From the NCBI GenBank assembly GCA_038214085.1, contig JBBQSF010000007.1, positions 1 to 48,638 of the forward strand: a stretch of 48,638 nt of DNA, given 5' to 3'. The stretch is from JBBQSF01 sp038214085 (GTDB taxonomy: Bacteria; Bacteroidota; Bacteroidia; Bacteroidales; CG2-30-32-10). A program made the position numbers and the translations under genes. Shown here one piece after another: positions 8,058-16,400 of the stretch. Numbering within the stretch: the stretch's first letter is position 1; each line of letters opens with the position of its first letter. The notes below the pieces were generated by a model. It saw only the letters and a program-made list of their open reading frames with translations. It was not told where the DNA came from and ran no database searches.

Positions 8058-8596
8058 AATTCACTATTTCACCAAAACCCAAATTCACTATTTAACTAAT
8101 AACCCAAATTCACTATTTAACTAAAACCCCAATTTACTATTTCACTAATAACCAAATTCACTATTTCACTAAAACCCAAATTCACTATTTCACTAAAACC
8201 CAAATTTACTATTTCACTAATAACTCAAATTCACTATTTAACTAATAACCCAAATTCACTATTTCACCAAAACCCAAATTCACTATTTCACGAATAACCC
8301 AAATTCACTATTTAGCTAATAACCCAAATTCACTATTTCACTAAAACCCAAATTTACTATTTCACGAATAACCCAAATTCACTATTTAACTAATAACCCA
8401 AATTCACTATTTCACTAATAACTCAAATTCACTATTTCACTAATAACCAAATTTACTATTTCACTAATAACTCAAATTCACTATTTAACTAATAACCCAA
8501 ATTCACTATTTCACTAAAACCCCAATTCACTATTTCACTAAAACCCAAATTCACTATTTCACCAAAACCCAAATTCACTATTTCACTAAAACCCTA
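8058..8596. repeat. 22-copy AT-rich minisatellite, 24-25 bp unit
   Basis: CACTATTT or TACTATTT recurs 22 times at 24-25 bp spacing. The unit has the form (AATAACCC or AAAACCC)-AAATT-CACTATTT-(CACT or AACT). Variation is limited to AATA/AAAA, ACCC/ACTC and TCAC/AAC/TAGC swaps. The mixed 24 and 25 bp spacing and many TAA triplets rule out coding. It fills the gap between the four-helix-bundle gene and the DUF1015 gene and ends about 15 bp before the ATG at 8611. There are no unique spacers, so it is not a CRISPR array. Confidence 0.95.
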
Positions 8597-8610
8597 ATAA
8601 ACTAAACACT

Positions 8611-9855
8611 ATGGCAATAATAAAACCGTTTAAAGGTCTGCGTCCTCCGAAAGAAATTGTAAAAGAAGTGGCATCACGCCCTTATGATGTGTTGAATTCT
8701 GAAGAAGCAAGAGCAGAAGCAGGCGAAAAATCGCTTTTGCATATTACTAAACCAGAAATAGATTTTGCTCCCGGTACTGATGAGCATTCTCAGGCAGTTT
8801 ATGAAAAAGCTGTTGAAAACTTTAAAAAATTTCAGACCAATGGTTGGCTGAAACAGGATGAAAAAGAATTGTATTATGTTTATGCACAAACCATGGAAGG
8901 CCGCACACAGTATGGTCTGGTTGCCGCTGCAAATGTTGGTGATTACATGAACGGAATCATTAAAAAACATGAATTAACACGCAAGGACAAAGAAGAAGAC
9001 AGAATGATTCATGTGCGTATAAATAATGCGAATATCGAGCCTGTTTTCTTTACTTATCCAGCAGTTGCAGAAATTGATGCCATTGTTGAAAATATAGTAA
9101 AAAATACTAAGCCCATTTACGATTTTGTAACAAATGAAGGTTTTGGACACCACTTTTGGCTCATTGATAACGACGAAACAATTGCGAAAATTACTGAGTT
9201 GTTTGCAACCAAAGTTCCTTATACGTATGTTGCCGATGGTCATCACCGAACAGCTGCAGCAGCTTTGGTTGGCAATGAGAAGAAATCGAAAAATCCAATG
9301 CATACTGGTAAAGAAGAGTATAATTATTTTTTAGCAGTACATTTTCCTGATAATCAGTTAAAAATTATTGATTACAATCGTACGGTCAAAGATTTGAATG
9401 GTCTCACTCCTACTCAACTCATTGAAAAGCTGAACGTGAATTTTGTGATAGTAGATAAAGGAACAGAAATTTACAAACCTGCAAAACTTCATGAGTTCAG
9501 TATGTACCTTGATGGAAAGTGGTATGCCATGAATGCTAAACCAGGAACTTTTAACGATAATGATCCTATTGGCGTACTTGATGTGACAATACTTTCGAAT
9601 CTGGTTCTTGATGAAGTGCTTGGGATAAAAGATCTTCGTACCGACAAAAGAATTGATTTTATTGGCGGAATCAGAGGTTTGGGTGAATTGAAAAAACGTG
9701 TTGACAGCGGCGAAATGAAAGTGGCGTTTGCTTTATATGCTGTTTCTATGAAACAATTGATTGACATTGCCGACACAGGAAACATTATGCCTCCGAAAAC
9801 TACTTGGTTTGAACCTAAATTAAGAAGTGGACTGGTAATTCATTCTTTGGAATAA
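8611..9855 (+). CDS. DUF1015 family protein, serine-locus associated
   Basis: The 414-residue protein belongs to the DUF1015 family. Seen in it are the N-terminal IKPFKGLRPP and SRPYDVLNSEEAR, a KKHELTRKDKEEDR motif (119-131), and VADGHHRTAAA with D209-G-H-H-R213. The DGHHR motif resembles the one in ParB/sulfiredoxin-like free serine kinases, a likeness I note but cannot test. DUF1015 genes accompany serC and serA in many Bacteroidota (from memory), so a role in serine or phosphoserine metabolism is a reasonable inference. The function is unproven. Length is normal for the family. Its upstream region is entirely minisatellite. Confidence 0.9.
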   Translation: MAIIKPFKGLRPPKEIVKEVASRPYDVLNSEEARAEAGEKSLLHITKPEIDFAPGTDEHSQAVYEKAVENFKKFQTNGWLKQDEKELYYVYAQTMEGRTQYGLVAAANVGDYMNGIIKKHELTRKDKEEDRMIHVRINNANIEPVFFTYPAVAEIDAIVENIVKNTKPIYDFVTNEGFGHHFWLIDNDETIAKITELFATKVPYTYVADGHHRTAAAALVGNEKKSKNPMHTGKEEYNYFLAVHFPDNQLKIIDYNRTVKDLNGLTPTQLIEKLNVNFVIVDKGTEIYKPAKLHEFSMYLDGKWYAMNAKPGTFNDNDPIGVLDVTILSNLVLDEVLGIKDLRTDKRIDFIGGIRGLGELKKRVDSGEMKVAFALYAVSMKQLIDIADTGNIMPPKTTWFEPKLRSGLVIHSLE

Positions 9856-9872
9856 TAATAATACTTTGAATA

Positions 9873-9905
9873 TTAAAAGAGGCGGGTTTACCCGCCTCTT
9901 TTAAT
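9873..9905 (+). terminator. Intrinsic terminator after the DUF1015 gene
   Basis: A perfect 14-bp stem (TTAAAAGAGGCGGG with CCCGCCTCTTTTAA), a TTTA loop, and T-rich flanks on both strands. It lies 17 bp after the DUF1015 stop and can work in both directions. Confidence 0.92.
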
Positions 9906-9917
9906 TTATATCTCTTA

Positions 9918-10142
9918 CTAAAAATACCAGCCACCTAGCCTCAGAATAATCAACAATTCCGGTTTACGGTAAAAATAAATAGTATCCAAGTTTATAATTG
10001 GAAGTGTTATCTGATGATAAAAATTCCAGTTTGCAGAACCACTAATTGCATCGGTAAATTACTGTGAATTATTGTGTTTACTGAATAAATTCAATCCAAT
10101 AAAAGGCAATAGAATAAAAAATGCTATGTGAAATAATCTCAT
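9918..10142 (-). pseudogene. Possible small membrane or secreted protein gene broken by an in-frame stop
   Basis: On the minus strand an ATG at 10142 opens 27 codons that read like a signal peptide (MRLFHIAFFILLPFIGLNLF). They end at a TAA (10059-10061). The same frame then runs 46 more codons without a stop (FTDAISGSANWNFYHQITL, ending LRLGGWYF) to a TAG at 9918. Two open stretches in one frame, joined by a single stop in AT-rich DNA, suggest a 74-residue gene with one nonsense mutation. No family was recognised and chance cannot be excluded. It covers most of the 338-bp gap between the terminator and the next gene. Confidence 0.35.
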
Positions 10143-10193
10143 TTCATAAGAATATTCAGGCAAAATAAAAATGAAATGTTTTGATTAAAAAAC

Positions 10194-10868
10194 TTATGAA
10201 TTCTGAGTTACGAGATCCTTAAGTTCTATGCTTCTTTTTGTGAGCACAAATGTGCATCTGGAGAATTTATTCACTGGCCAGCCTTGCCATAACAAATAAT
10301 TTCCATATTTGTCTTTGGTGTTGTAGACTGCTGTTGTTTGAGTATCAAAAGTCCAAGTCATTTCGTCGCCTGTAGCATCAAACTCAACTTTTACATCCAT
10401 AAATTTATGATAAATTACAAGGTCGAAATAATCCTGTGTAACACCAAGCATATCAAGCAATGTAGTTAAAGCTTTCTGTCCTGGTAATCCTTCCAGTTTC
10501 ATTTCTAATGTAAAACGATCCTGCTGTCCGCCACCTACAAAAAATTCACCTCCGTTAAAATCAAGACTTACATAATTAAAAACCTGATCAATATCGGATG
10601 CAATCTGAGTATATTTGCTTCCACCATAAACCACGTACATCATCATTGGGCCTGATGTGCTAATAACTGTATTGTCGCTGCTTAAATGAAAAGCTACTAC
10701 AGGGAATTTTATTTTATTTAAAATACTAACACCAGCTTCGTCATAAGCTCCTGTAACTTCCCAAACGCCTTCCATTTTAGTTTTGGTTGGGGTTTCGTCC
10801 TTAAGACATGAAGAAAATAAAAAGAGTGTTAAAATGAACAAACTGAGGAAAATCTTGGAAGTTTTCAT
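10194..10868 (-). CDS. Lipoprotein of unknown function
   Basis: The 224-residue product starts with a lipoprotein signal and lipobox FLFSSC (Cys21). Residues after the Cys read LKDET, which resembles the acidic lipoprotein export signal of surface lipoproteins in Bacteroidota. The mature part opens with KMEGVWEVTGAYDEAG, a pattern common to lipocalin-like beta-barrel lipoproteins. Further on it has VSLDFNGGEFFVGGGQQDRF and DEMTWTFDTQTT beta-rich stretches. No enzyme motif was found. It is probably outer-membrane anchored and monocistronic. The upstream 110 bp holds a possible -7 element but no clear -33. Confidence 0.82.
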   Translation of the reverse strand: MKTSKIFLSLFILTLFLFSSCLKDETPTKTKMEGVWEVTGAYDEAGVSILNKIKFPVVAFHLSSDNTVISTSGPMMMYVVYGGSKYTQIASDIDQVFNYVSLDFNGGEFFVGGGQQDRFTLEMKLEGLPGQKALTTLLDMLGVTQDYFDLVIYHKFMDVKVEFDATGDEMTWTFDTQTTAVYNTKDKYGNYLLWQGWPVNKFSRCTFVLTKRSIELKDLVTQNS

Positions 10869-10981
10869 AATAGATATTTTAAATTTGAATCTGGCTTGGC
10901 AAAATTTGTGCCGAAGATTTTTTAAAAATTGAATTCAGAAGCCAAATTTATAAAATTTCCCATTGCAAATAAGAAATTTAA

Positions 10982-11260
10982 TTAAATATTTCGCCTATCC
11001 GTACTTTTTGAAAATTCAGAATCTTCATACTCAAAGAAGGTTTTAATTCTGCGGTAAAACAAATCTTTCATTTGATCGGAGAAATTCTTAAAAAATGGTT
11101 TACGATTTATAGTAGGATTTTTTTTGAGATTTTTCTTAATCTCAAAAATGATTTCATTTTTCTCCAGACGGTTAACTAAAATACCATCATCCTCATTTTT
11201 TTTGACTTTGTTTTTTTTAAAACAGTCAGCTTTCTTTCGATTAGGGCTATAGTATTCCAT
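10982..11260 (-). CDS. Small basic hypothetical protein
   Basis: A 92-residue, lysine-rich product without signal peptide, membrane segment or recognised domain. A charged stretch (KKNKVKKNEDDG) near residue 20 is followed by probable helices (NEIIFEIKKNLKKN, DQMKDLFYRRIKTFFEYED). A perfect Bacteroidota -7 element lies about 55 bp upstream on the same strand, which supports expression. It diverges from the 11492 gene across a 231-bp region with repeated TTGCTTAA sites. It could be a small nucleic-acid-binding or accessory protein, but that is only a guess from its charge. Confidence 0.5.
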   Translation of the reverse strand: MEYYSPNRKKADCFKKNKVKKNEDDGILVNRLEKNEIIFEIKKNLKKNPTINRKPFFKNFSDQMKDLFYRRIKTFFEYEDSEFSKSTDRRNI

Positions 11261-11316
11261 TTTTACTAAAATTAAGTTTACTTAATTGTATTTAATATAT
11301 TTCATTGATTTTTTTA

Positions 11317-11324
11317 CAAAGATA
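11317..11324 (-). promoter_or_regulatory. Candidate promoter -7 element for the 10982-11260 gene
   Basis: TATCTTTG on the minus strand is a perfect match to TAnnTTTG, about 57 bp before the ATG at 11260. The -33 position, 20 bp further up, reads CTTTT, which is weak. The opposite strand carries a promoter for the divergent gene about 130 bp away. Confidence 0.55.
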
Positions 11325-11353
11325 TATTACTGTATCTATTGTTTAAAAGCAAT

Positions 11354-11452
11354 TTAAGCAATATATTTTTAATTAATTATACAATTAAGTTGCTTAAATT
11401 TGTATGATAAGCTTAATATTTTATTTAATATATTGCTTAATAATTTGCTTAA
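11354..11452. promoter_or_regulatory. Cluster of TTGCTTAA operator-like sites in a divergent promoter region
   Basis: TTGCTTAA occurs at 11390-11397, 11433-11440 and 11445-11452, and as TTAAGCAA at 11354-11361. A fifth related site, AAGCTTAA, lies at 11409-11416. The last copy overlaps the -33 box of the 11492 gene. Repeated 8-mers between two divergent promoters look like binding sites for one regulator. The whole region is very AT-rich, which raises the chance background. Confidence 0.5.
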
Positions 11453-11475
11453 TAATATATAATTATGTATCTTTA
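11444..11475 (+). promoter_or_regulatory. Bacteroidota-type promoter of the 11492 gene
   Basis: The -33 TTTG at 11444-11447 and the -7 TATCTTTA at 11468-11475 are separated by 20 bp, the normal spacing. The -7 differs from TAnnTTTG only at the last base. The leader would be about 10 nt. Confidence 0.65.
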
Positions 11476-11491
11476 CCCCCAAATTTAATAA

Positions 11492-12646
11492 ATGAACTTA
11501 TATTCCTTTACAGAAACACCTCTAATTAATGCAATGAAGCATTTGGTTTCGCTGTTTCCTGGAATAGAAAAAGTTGTTTCCCTTTCTTATAATATTGATA
11601 ATAAAGCATTAACAGGAAAATATATCCATTCTAACAATTCACAGATTAATGATCTTGAAATTGAATCTGCATTTAATGAAATACAGGATTTTCGTTCCGA
11701 TAACAGTTATTACAAATGGATTAAAAAAACGGAACTTCCCTTTGAAGTAAAGCAAGCACGAAAAAATCTTCAAATGAATGTTTTTGAGGAGCTTGAATCA
11801 AATGTGTTGATTCTATCCTACCCTAACGAACATGATTTACTGAACGATATTCTTATTGTTTACTTTAGCCAGAATCATAGTAATTTCGGACTTTCTGATT
11901 CCAAATCACTACTTACACCTGATCATAAAAAAATAATTGGTTATATTTTATATAACAATGTAAATTCATTAATAACCATTTCGAAGAATGATATTGCTGT
12001 TCTAAATTCGGTAAACGAAAGCACTCAGCTTTTAATAAGCAAACTGAATAGAGTCAAAGATGAACTGTTTAAAACAAAAAACAGTTATTCAAATGGAATT
12101 ATTGATTTATGTAAATCGTACCTCAACGAACTAGAAGGAAAGTATAATAAATTCGCATACGTTTTTGCAGAAGATACGCTTAAAAAGATACGTTTATATA
12201 AAGGTGATTACATCGAATTAAAAAGCATAATTGAAAAAGCCGTAATTTTCGTAAACAATCTATTCTTCAACAGTAAACAAAAAGAAATTTTATTATCGGA
12301 AGAATATTTTAATTTCGATCAGGAAATTTCTGTTTCCAAAAATAATCCAACCGAGACTTCAGCTAACAACCGCTATGCTAAAACAATTCAATTATTGGAT
12401 AAGCTTGAAAATGCTGCTCGAGATGTATTGGCTCGAAATCAGGAACTCACTGGAAGCAATGTTGGTGGCGCATGCACAATTCCTATAAGTGCTCCTGCAA
12501 TATCTGATGCCTTAAAAAAGCACAGGAATAAAATAATCTATCTTTTTGGGAAATTTGATAATAAATGGTCCACTATACGAAGTGAATTCCGTCCTGTAAA
12601 AAATATTGTTACTCCCAAAAATAATTTTTTGGATAAAAGTGCCTGA
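11492..12646 (+). CDS. Uncharacterised protein, possible regulatory or sensor protein
   Basis: The 384-residue product has no signal peptide or membrane segment, so it is cytoplasmic. I recognise no family. Residues 1-170 look alpha/beta and could be a GAF-like domain (inference). Residues 175-290 are mostly helical with charged repeats. The C-terminal 80 residues (DKLENAARDVLARNQELTG, CTIPISAPAISDALKKH, WSTIRSEFRPVKNI) look like a compact, probably conserved helical domain, perhaps helix-turn-helix. The gene has a good promoter embedded in TTGCTTAA repeats and is divergent from a small basic protein. A role in regulation is plausible but unproven. Confidence 0.8.
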   Translation: MNLYSFTETPLINAMKHLVSLFPGIEKVVSLSYNIDNKALTGKYIHSNNSQINDLEIESAFNEIQDFRSDNSYYKWIKKTELPFEVKQARKNLQMNVFEELESNVLILSYPNEHDLLNDILIVYFSQNHSNFGLSDSKSLLTPDHKKIIGYILYNNVNSLITISKNDIAVLNSVNESTQLLISKLNRVKDELFKTKNSYSNGIIDLCKSYLNELEGKYNKFAYVFAEDTLKKIRLYKGDYIELKSIIEKAVIFVNNLFFNSKQKEILLSEEYFNFDQEISVSKNNPTETSANNRYAKTIQLLDKLENAARDVLARNQELTGSNVGGACTIPISAPAISDALKKHRNKIIYLFGKFDNKWSTIRSEFRPVKNIVTPKNNFLDKSA

Positions 12647-12658
12647 CAAAAACTAATT

Positions 12659-13123
12659 TTATCTAAGCCTGTCGGCCGCTTTTACTAATTTTTCATCTTT
12701 TCTGATGAATTTGTTAGCCAAGAGTAAAAAAACAAAACTAATTACCGGAAAAAGCAATCCAAAACCCCAATTTTCTTCAGCCACAACACTTTCTTTAATC
12801 ATGTAAGGAACCCATAAAAATACAGTTCCGATGATCATCAATGTTAAAAACATGTTAAATGAATTTATTTTAAGTTGGATCGTTCTGTTTTTGAAATAAA
12901 AAATTGAAGTAAAATCCAAAGCAACGTGCAATGCTAAAAGCACCATTACCGGAATTGTGCTAATAGAAACTGACTGCAAAGAGCCATCGGTTAGCTTAAC
13001 ACCAAGTGTAGTAAATGTGTATGTGAAATCAATGCCAGCGTATGTCCAGTAGGGAACAAAAAAAGCAAATATGCCAGTTACGGCAGCAAAGAATAAAAAT
13101 AAGGATTGAATACGTTGAATCAT
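12659..13123 (-). CDS. DUF4293 family membrane protein
   Basis: This 154-residue protein begins MIQRIQSLFLFFAAVTGIF and ends FIRKDEKLVKAADRLR, both typical of DUF4293, a Bacteroidota-specific family. Four hydrophobic segments are visible (about residues 5-25, 55-75, 88-105 and 122-138), so it is an inner-membrane protein. The charged C-terminus should be cytoplasmic. The function is unknown. It is convergent with the 11492 gene (12 bp between stops) and divergent from the susC gene. A TATTTTTG on the minus strand just upstream may be its -7 element. Confidence 0.92.
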   Translation of the reverse strand: MIQRIQSLFLFFAAVTGIFAFFVPYWTYAGIDFTYTFTTLGVKLTDGSLQSVSISTIPVMVLLALHVALDFTSIFYFKNRTIQLKINSFNMFLTLMIIGTVFLWVPYMIKESVVAEENWGFGLLFPVISFVFLLLANKFIRKDEKLVKAADRLR

Positions 13124-13322
13124 AACTTTTTTTTACAAAAATAACAAAAATCTAAAAAAGAGTGCTACCAAAATATAAACAGGTGTGCCAATTTTTTTTT
13201 AGAATATTCAAAATGGGAATATTTAGTTAATACACAATTAATTATGTAGTGTATTTAGTTATAAACAACATTTTATTAATAAAATTAAAAGATAAATAAG
13301 TGAATTTTGCAGATTAATGTTA

Positions 13323-13330
13323 TATATTTG
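13323..13330 (+). promoter_or_regulatory. Candidate -7 element of the susC/susD operon
   Basis: TATATTTG matches TAnnTTTG, about 70 bp before the susC ATG. A TTTTG at 13305-13309 is too close to serve as a normal -33, so the assignment rests on the -7 only. The remaining 277-bp intergenic region shows no other feature apart from the CAAA repeat. Confidence 0.45.
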
Positions 13331-13358
13331 TCACTAAATTCAAAAACTTGAAGATCAA

Positions 13359-13378
13359 CAAACAAACAAACAAACAAA
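13359..13378 (+). repeat. (CAAA)5 tetranucleotide repeat in the susC leader
   Basis: Five perfect CAAA units lie between the candidate -7 element and the susC start, ending 22 bp before the ATG. In this position, copy-number changes would alter leader length but not the reading frame. Confidence 0.9.
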
Positions 13379-13400
13379 GTTCTAACTAAAACACAAAACC

Positions 13401-16400
13401 ATGAAAAAAATTTCCTTATTCATCGTGCTGCTGATGTTTATCGGGCTACAATTTACGTATGCCCAGCAGCGAACAATTACAGGGAAGGTAACTAGCGTCG
13501 ATGACGGCTCAGAGTTGCCTGGAGTATCTGTTGTTATTAAAGGAACAACAACAGGTACACAAACTGATATTAAAGGAACATATAAGCTAGATGTTCCGCA
13601 GGCTACCACTACCCTATCCTTTTCATTTGTAGGGATGAAAGCTCAGGACGTAACACTTGGAACATCAAATGTTGTTGATGTTAAAATGGAATATTCTGCT
13701 CAGAGCCTCGAAGGCATGGTTGTTACCGCTCTTGGTATTACAAGAGAGAAGAAAGCTCTTGGATATTCCGTGCAGGATATTAAGGGAAGTACTCTTCAGA
13801 CAACAAGTGGAACCAGTCTCACAAACCAGCTTTCAGGAAAAATTTCTGGTATACAGGTAACCTCTTCATCAGGAAACATGGGGGGATCATCACGTGTTCT
13901 AATCCGTGGTATCAATTCAATATCTGGAAATAATCAGCCATTGTATGTGGTTGATGGAACTGTTCTAGACAATAGCGATTTTAATACTACAGACGCTGCC
14001 CGCGGCGCTGGTGGTTATGACTATGGAAATATGTCTCAGGATATTAATCCTGACGATATTGAATCCATATCTGTTTTAAAAGGCGCTAATGCCGCTGCCC
14101 TTTACGGTTCACGTGCTGCCAACGGTGTTATCCTCATCACTACTAAAAAAGGTGTAAAACAAGGATCCGGTAAAAAAAGTTTGGGTATTGAATACAGTAC
14201 CGGTTTGAACTTCGAGCAGGTTTCATACCTTCCTGATTACCAGAACAAATATGGTGGTGGAAACGGTGGTCTTGATGCTACTTGGGAAGTTAAAACATAT
14301 ACTGACAATTCTGGATACTATAAAGTACCGGGTGTTGATGGCGATGGCAATCCTTACCAGTCATTTGATTTAGGTATGGATTATGGCATTGATGAAAGTT
14401 TTGGTCCTGCATATTCCAATACTGCTGATAATTATCTCTCAGGTTATGGTATTGACCTGACAGGAACTGCTTATGAAAATGCTCCAATATACTATCGTCC
14501 TTGGAACAGTTTTGATGCATGGGATACTGAAAACTTTGGAAAATCAATTGAATGGAAAGCTCCAAAGCATGATGTAAAAGACTTTTTCCAAACAGGTCTT
14601 GGTTGGACAAATAATATATCTCTTAGTGGAGGTAACGAAACTTCATTGGTCCGCCTTGGATTGGGAACATTTAACTCTTCTGGGTATATGCCTGAATCTA
14701 AACTTGAGCGTAATACTATTAATTTAAGTGCAAGCACATCACTTACTAAAGGTCTGAAGGTTTTCACTGATATCAACTATATTTCTTCCAAAGCCAAAGG
14801 ACGGCCAGAGACTGGTTATGGCGATATTAATCCAGTTGAGCGCTTTAACCAATGGGGACAACGCCAGTTGGATATGTGGATTCAGAAAGATTATATCAAT
14901 CCTGATGGAACACAGCGTTCTTGGAACCGTACCTCCATGGATGATCCTACAGTTGCTTATTCAAATAACCCTTACTGGGATCGTAACATGAACTACCAGA
15001 ATGATAAACGTGACCGCTACTATGGCAATATTGGCCTTTCTTATAAAATGAACTCTTGGCTTACAGCACAGGGCAAAATAAACCTCGATAATTACACATT
15101 CCGCACTCAGGAACGTGTTGCTATCGGATCAGCTTCCCAATCTTCTTATCGTCAGCAGCTTAGATCTAACTCCGAATTAAATGCAGAGTTTCTCTTACTC
15201 CTTGACAAGACCCTTAACAAAGATTTTCAGTTGAATGCTACTCTAGGTGGAAATATAATGGATCGTAACTATAAGCTGAACTCCGCTTCAACTATCGGAG
15301 GACTTCTTATTCCTGAGCTATATACGGTTAGTAATTCCCTTACCAATGTTGCCAGCGAATATATTAGTTGGAAACGTATCAACAGTTTGTTTGGAAGTGC
15401 TTCTCTAGCTTGGAAAAGCATGGCTTACTTAGATGTTACTTTGCGTAACGATTGGTCATCTGCCCTACCTAAAGGTAAGAACTCATATCTCTATCCGAGT
15501 TTTTCGTTGAGTTATCTTCTTACTGAACTTCCTGCCATTAAGGAACTTTCTTGGCTTACTTTTGCCAAAATAAGAGGTGGTTTCGCTCAAGTAGGTAACG
15601 ATACTGATCCTTATCGCACCAGCCTAAACTACTCTAACTTCCTAGATGTAGATGGATATCCTTACCATTTCCAGCCTTATGGACTCTATACTTTACCAAA
15701 TACGCTTAATAACCCTGAGCTGAAGCCTGAAATGACAAACTCATCTGAAATTGGTACAGAGCTCCGCTTTTTGAAAAATCGTGTTAGTTTCGATTTTACT
15801 TATTATAGCAAAGTATCCCTTGATCAAATTATTCCTGTAGCTGTTTCTGGAGCTTCCGGATATTCATTTCAAATTCTTAACGCTGGTAAAATTACCAACA
15901 AGGGAATTGAACTTTCATTATCTGCTATTCCAGTTAAATTGAAATCAAATAAATTTGAATGGACTATCACAGCCAACTATGCAAAAAACAAGAATAAAGT
16001 TGTTGAACTGTATCCTGGTATTGATAACCTCCAATTGGGCGTTGCTCCATTCCTTGTAACAGTTAATGCAAAAGTTGGTGAAGAATACGGACAGATTATG
16101 GGTACCGATTTTATTTTCGATTCTGAAGGTAACAGAGTTGTAGATGCTGACGGTCGTTATCTGCAATCATCAATAAAATCTTTAGGCAGTGTGCTTCCAG
16201 ATTGGAACATGGGTATTAGCAATGATTTTACACTCTTCGGATTCAGCATAGGTACACTTATTGACATCCAACATGGTGGTAAATTCTTTTCTACAACCAA
16301 AATGTGGGGAACTTATACAGGAATCCTTGCTGCTTCAGTAGATGGAGATAATTCAATTGTTTCAAATGGTGACATCCGTGAAAACGGTGTTGTAATTGAC

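Noticed and set aside
8058..8596. CRISPR array
   Set aside because: Units are contiguous and near identical, with no unique spacers of constant length and no cas genes nearby.
7671..8596. Diversity-generating retroelement (four-helix-bundle Avd-like gene beside repeats)
   Set aside because: No reverse transcriptase, no template/variable repeat pair with adenine-directed differences, and no variable target protein are present.
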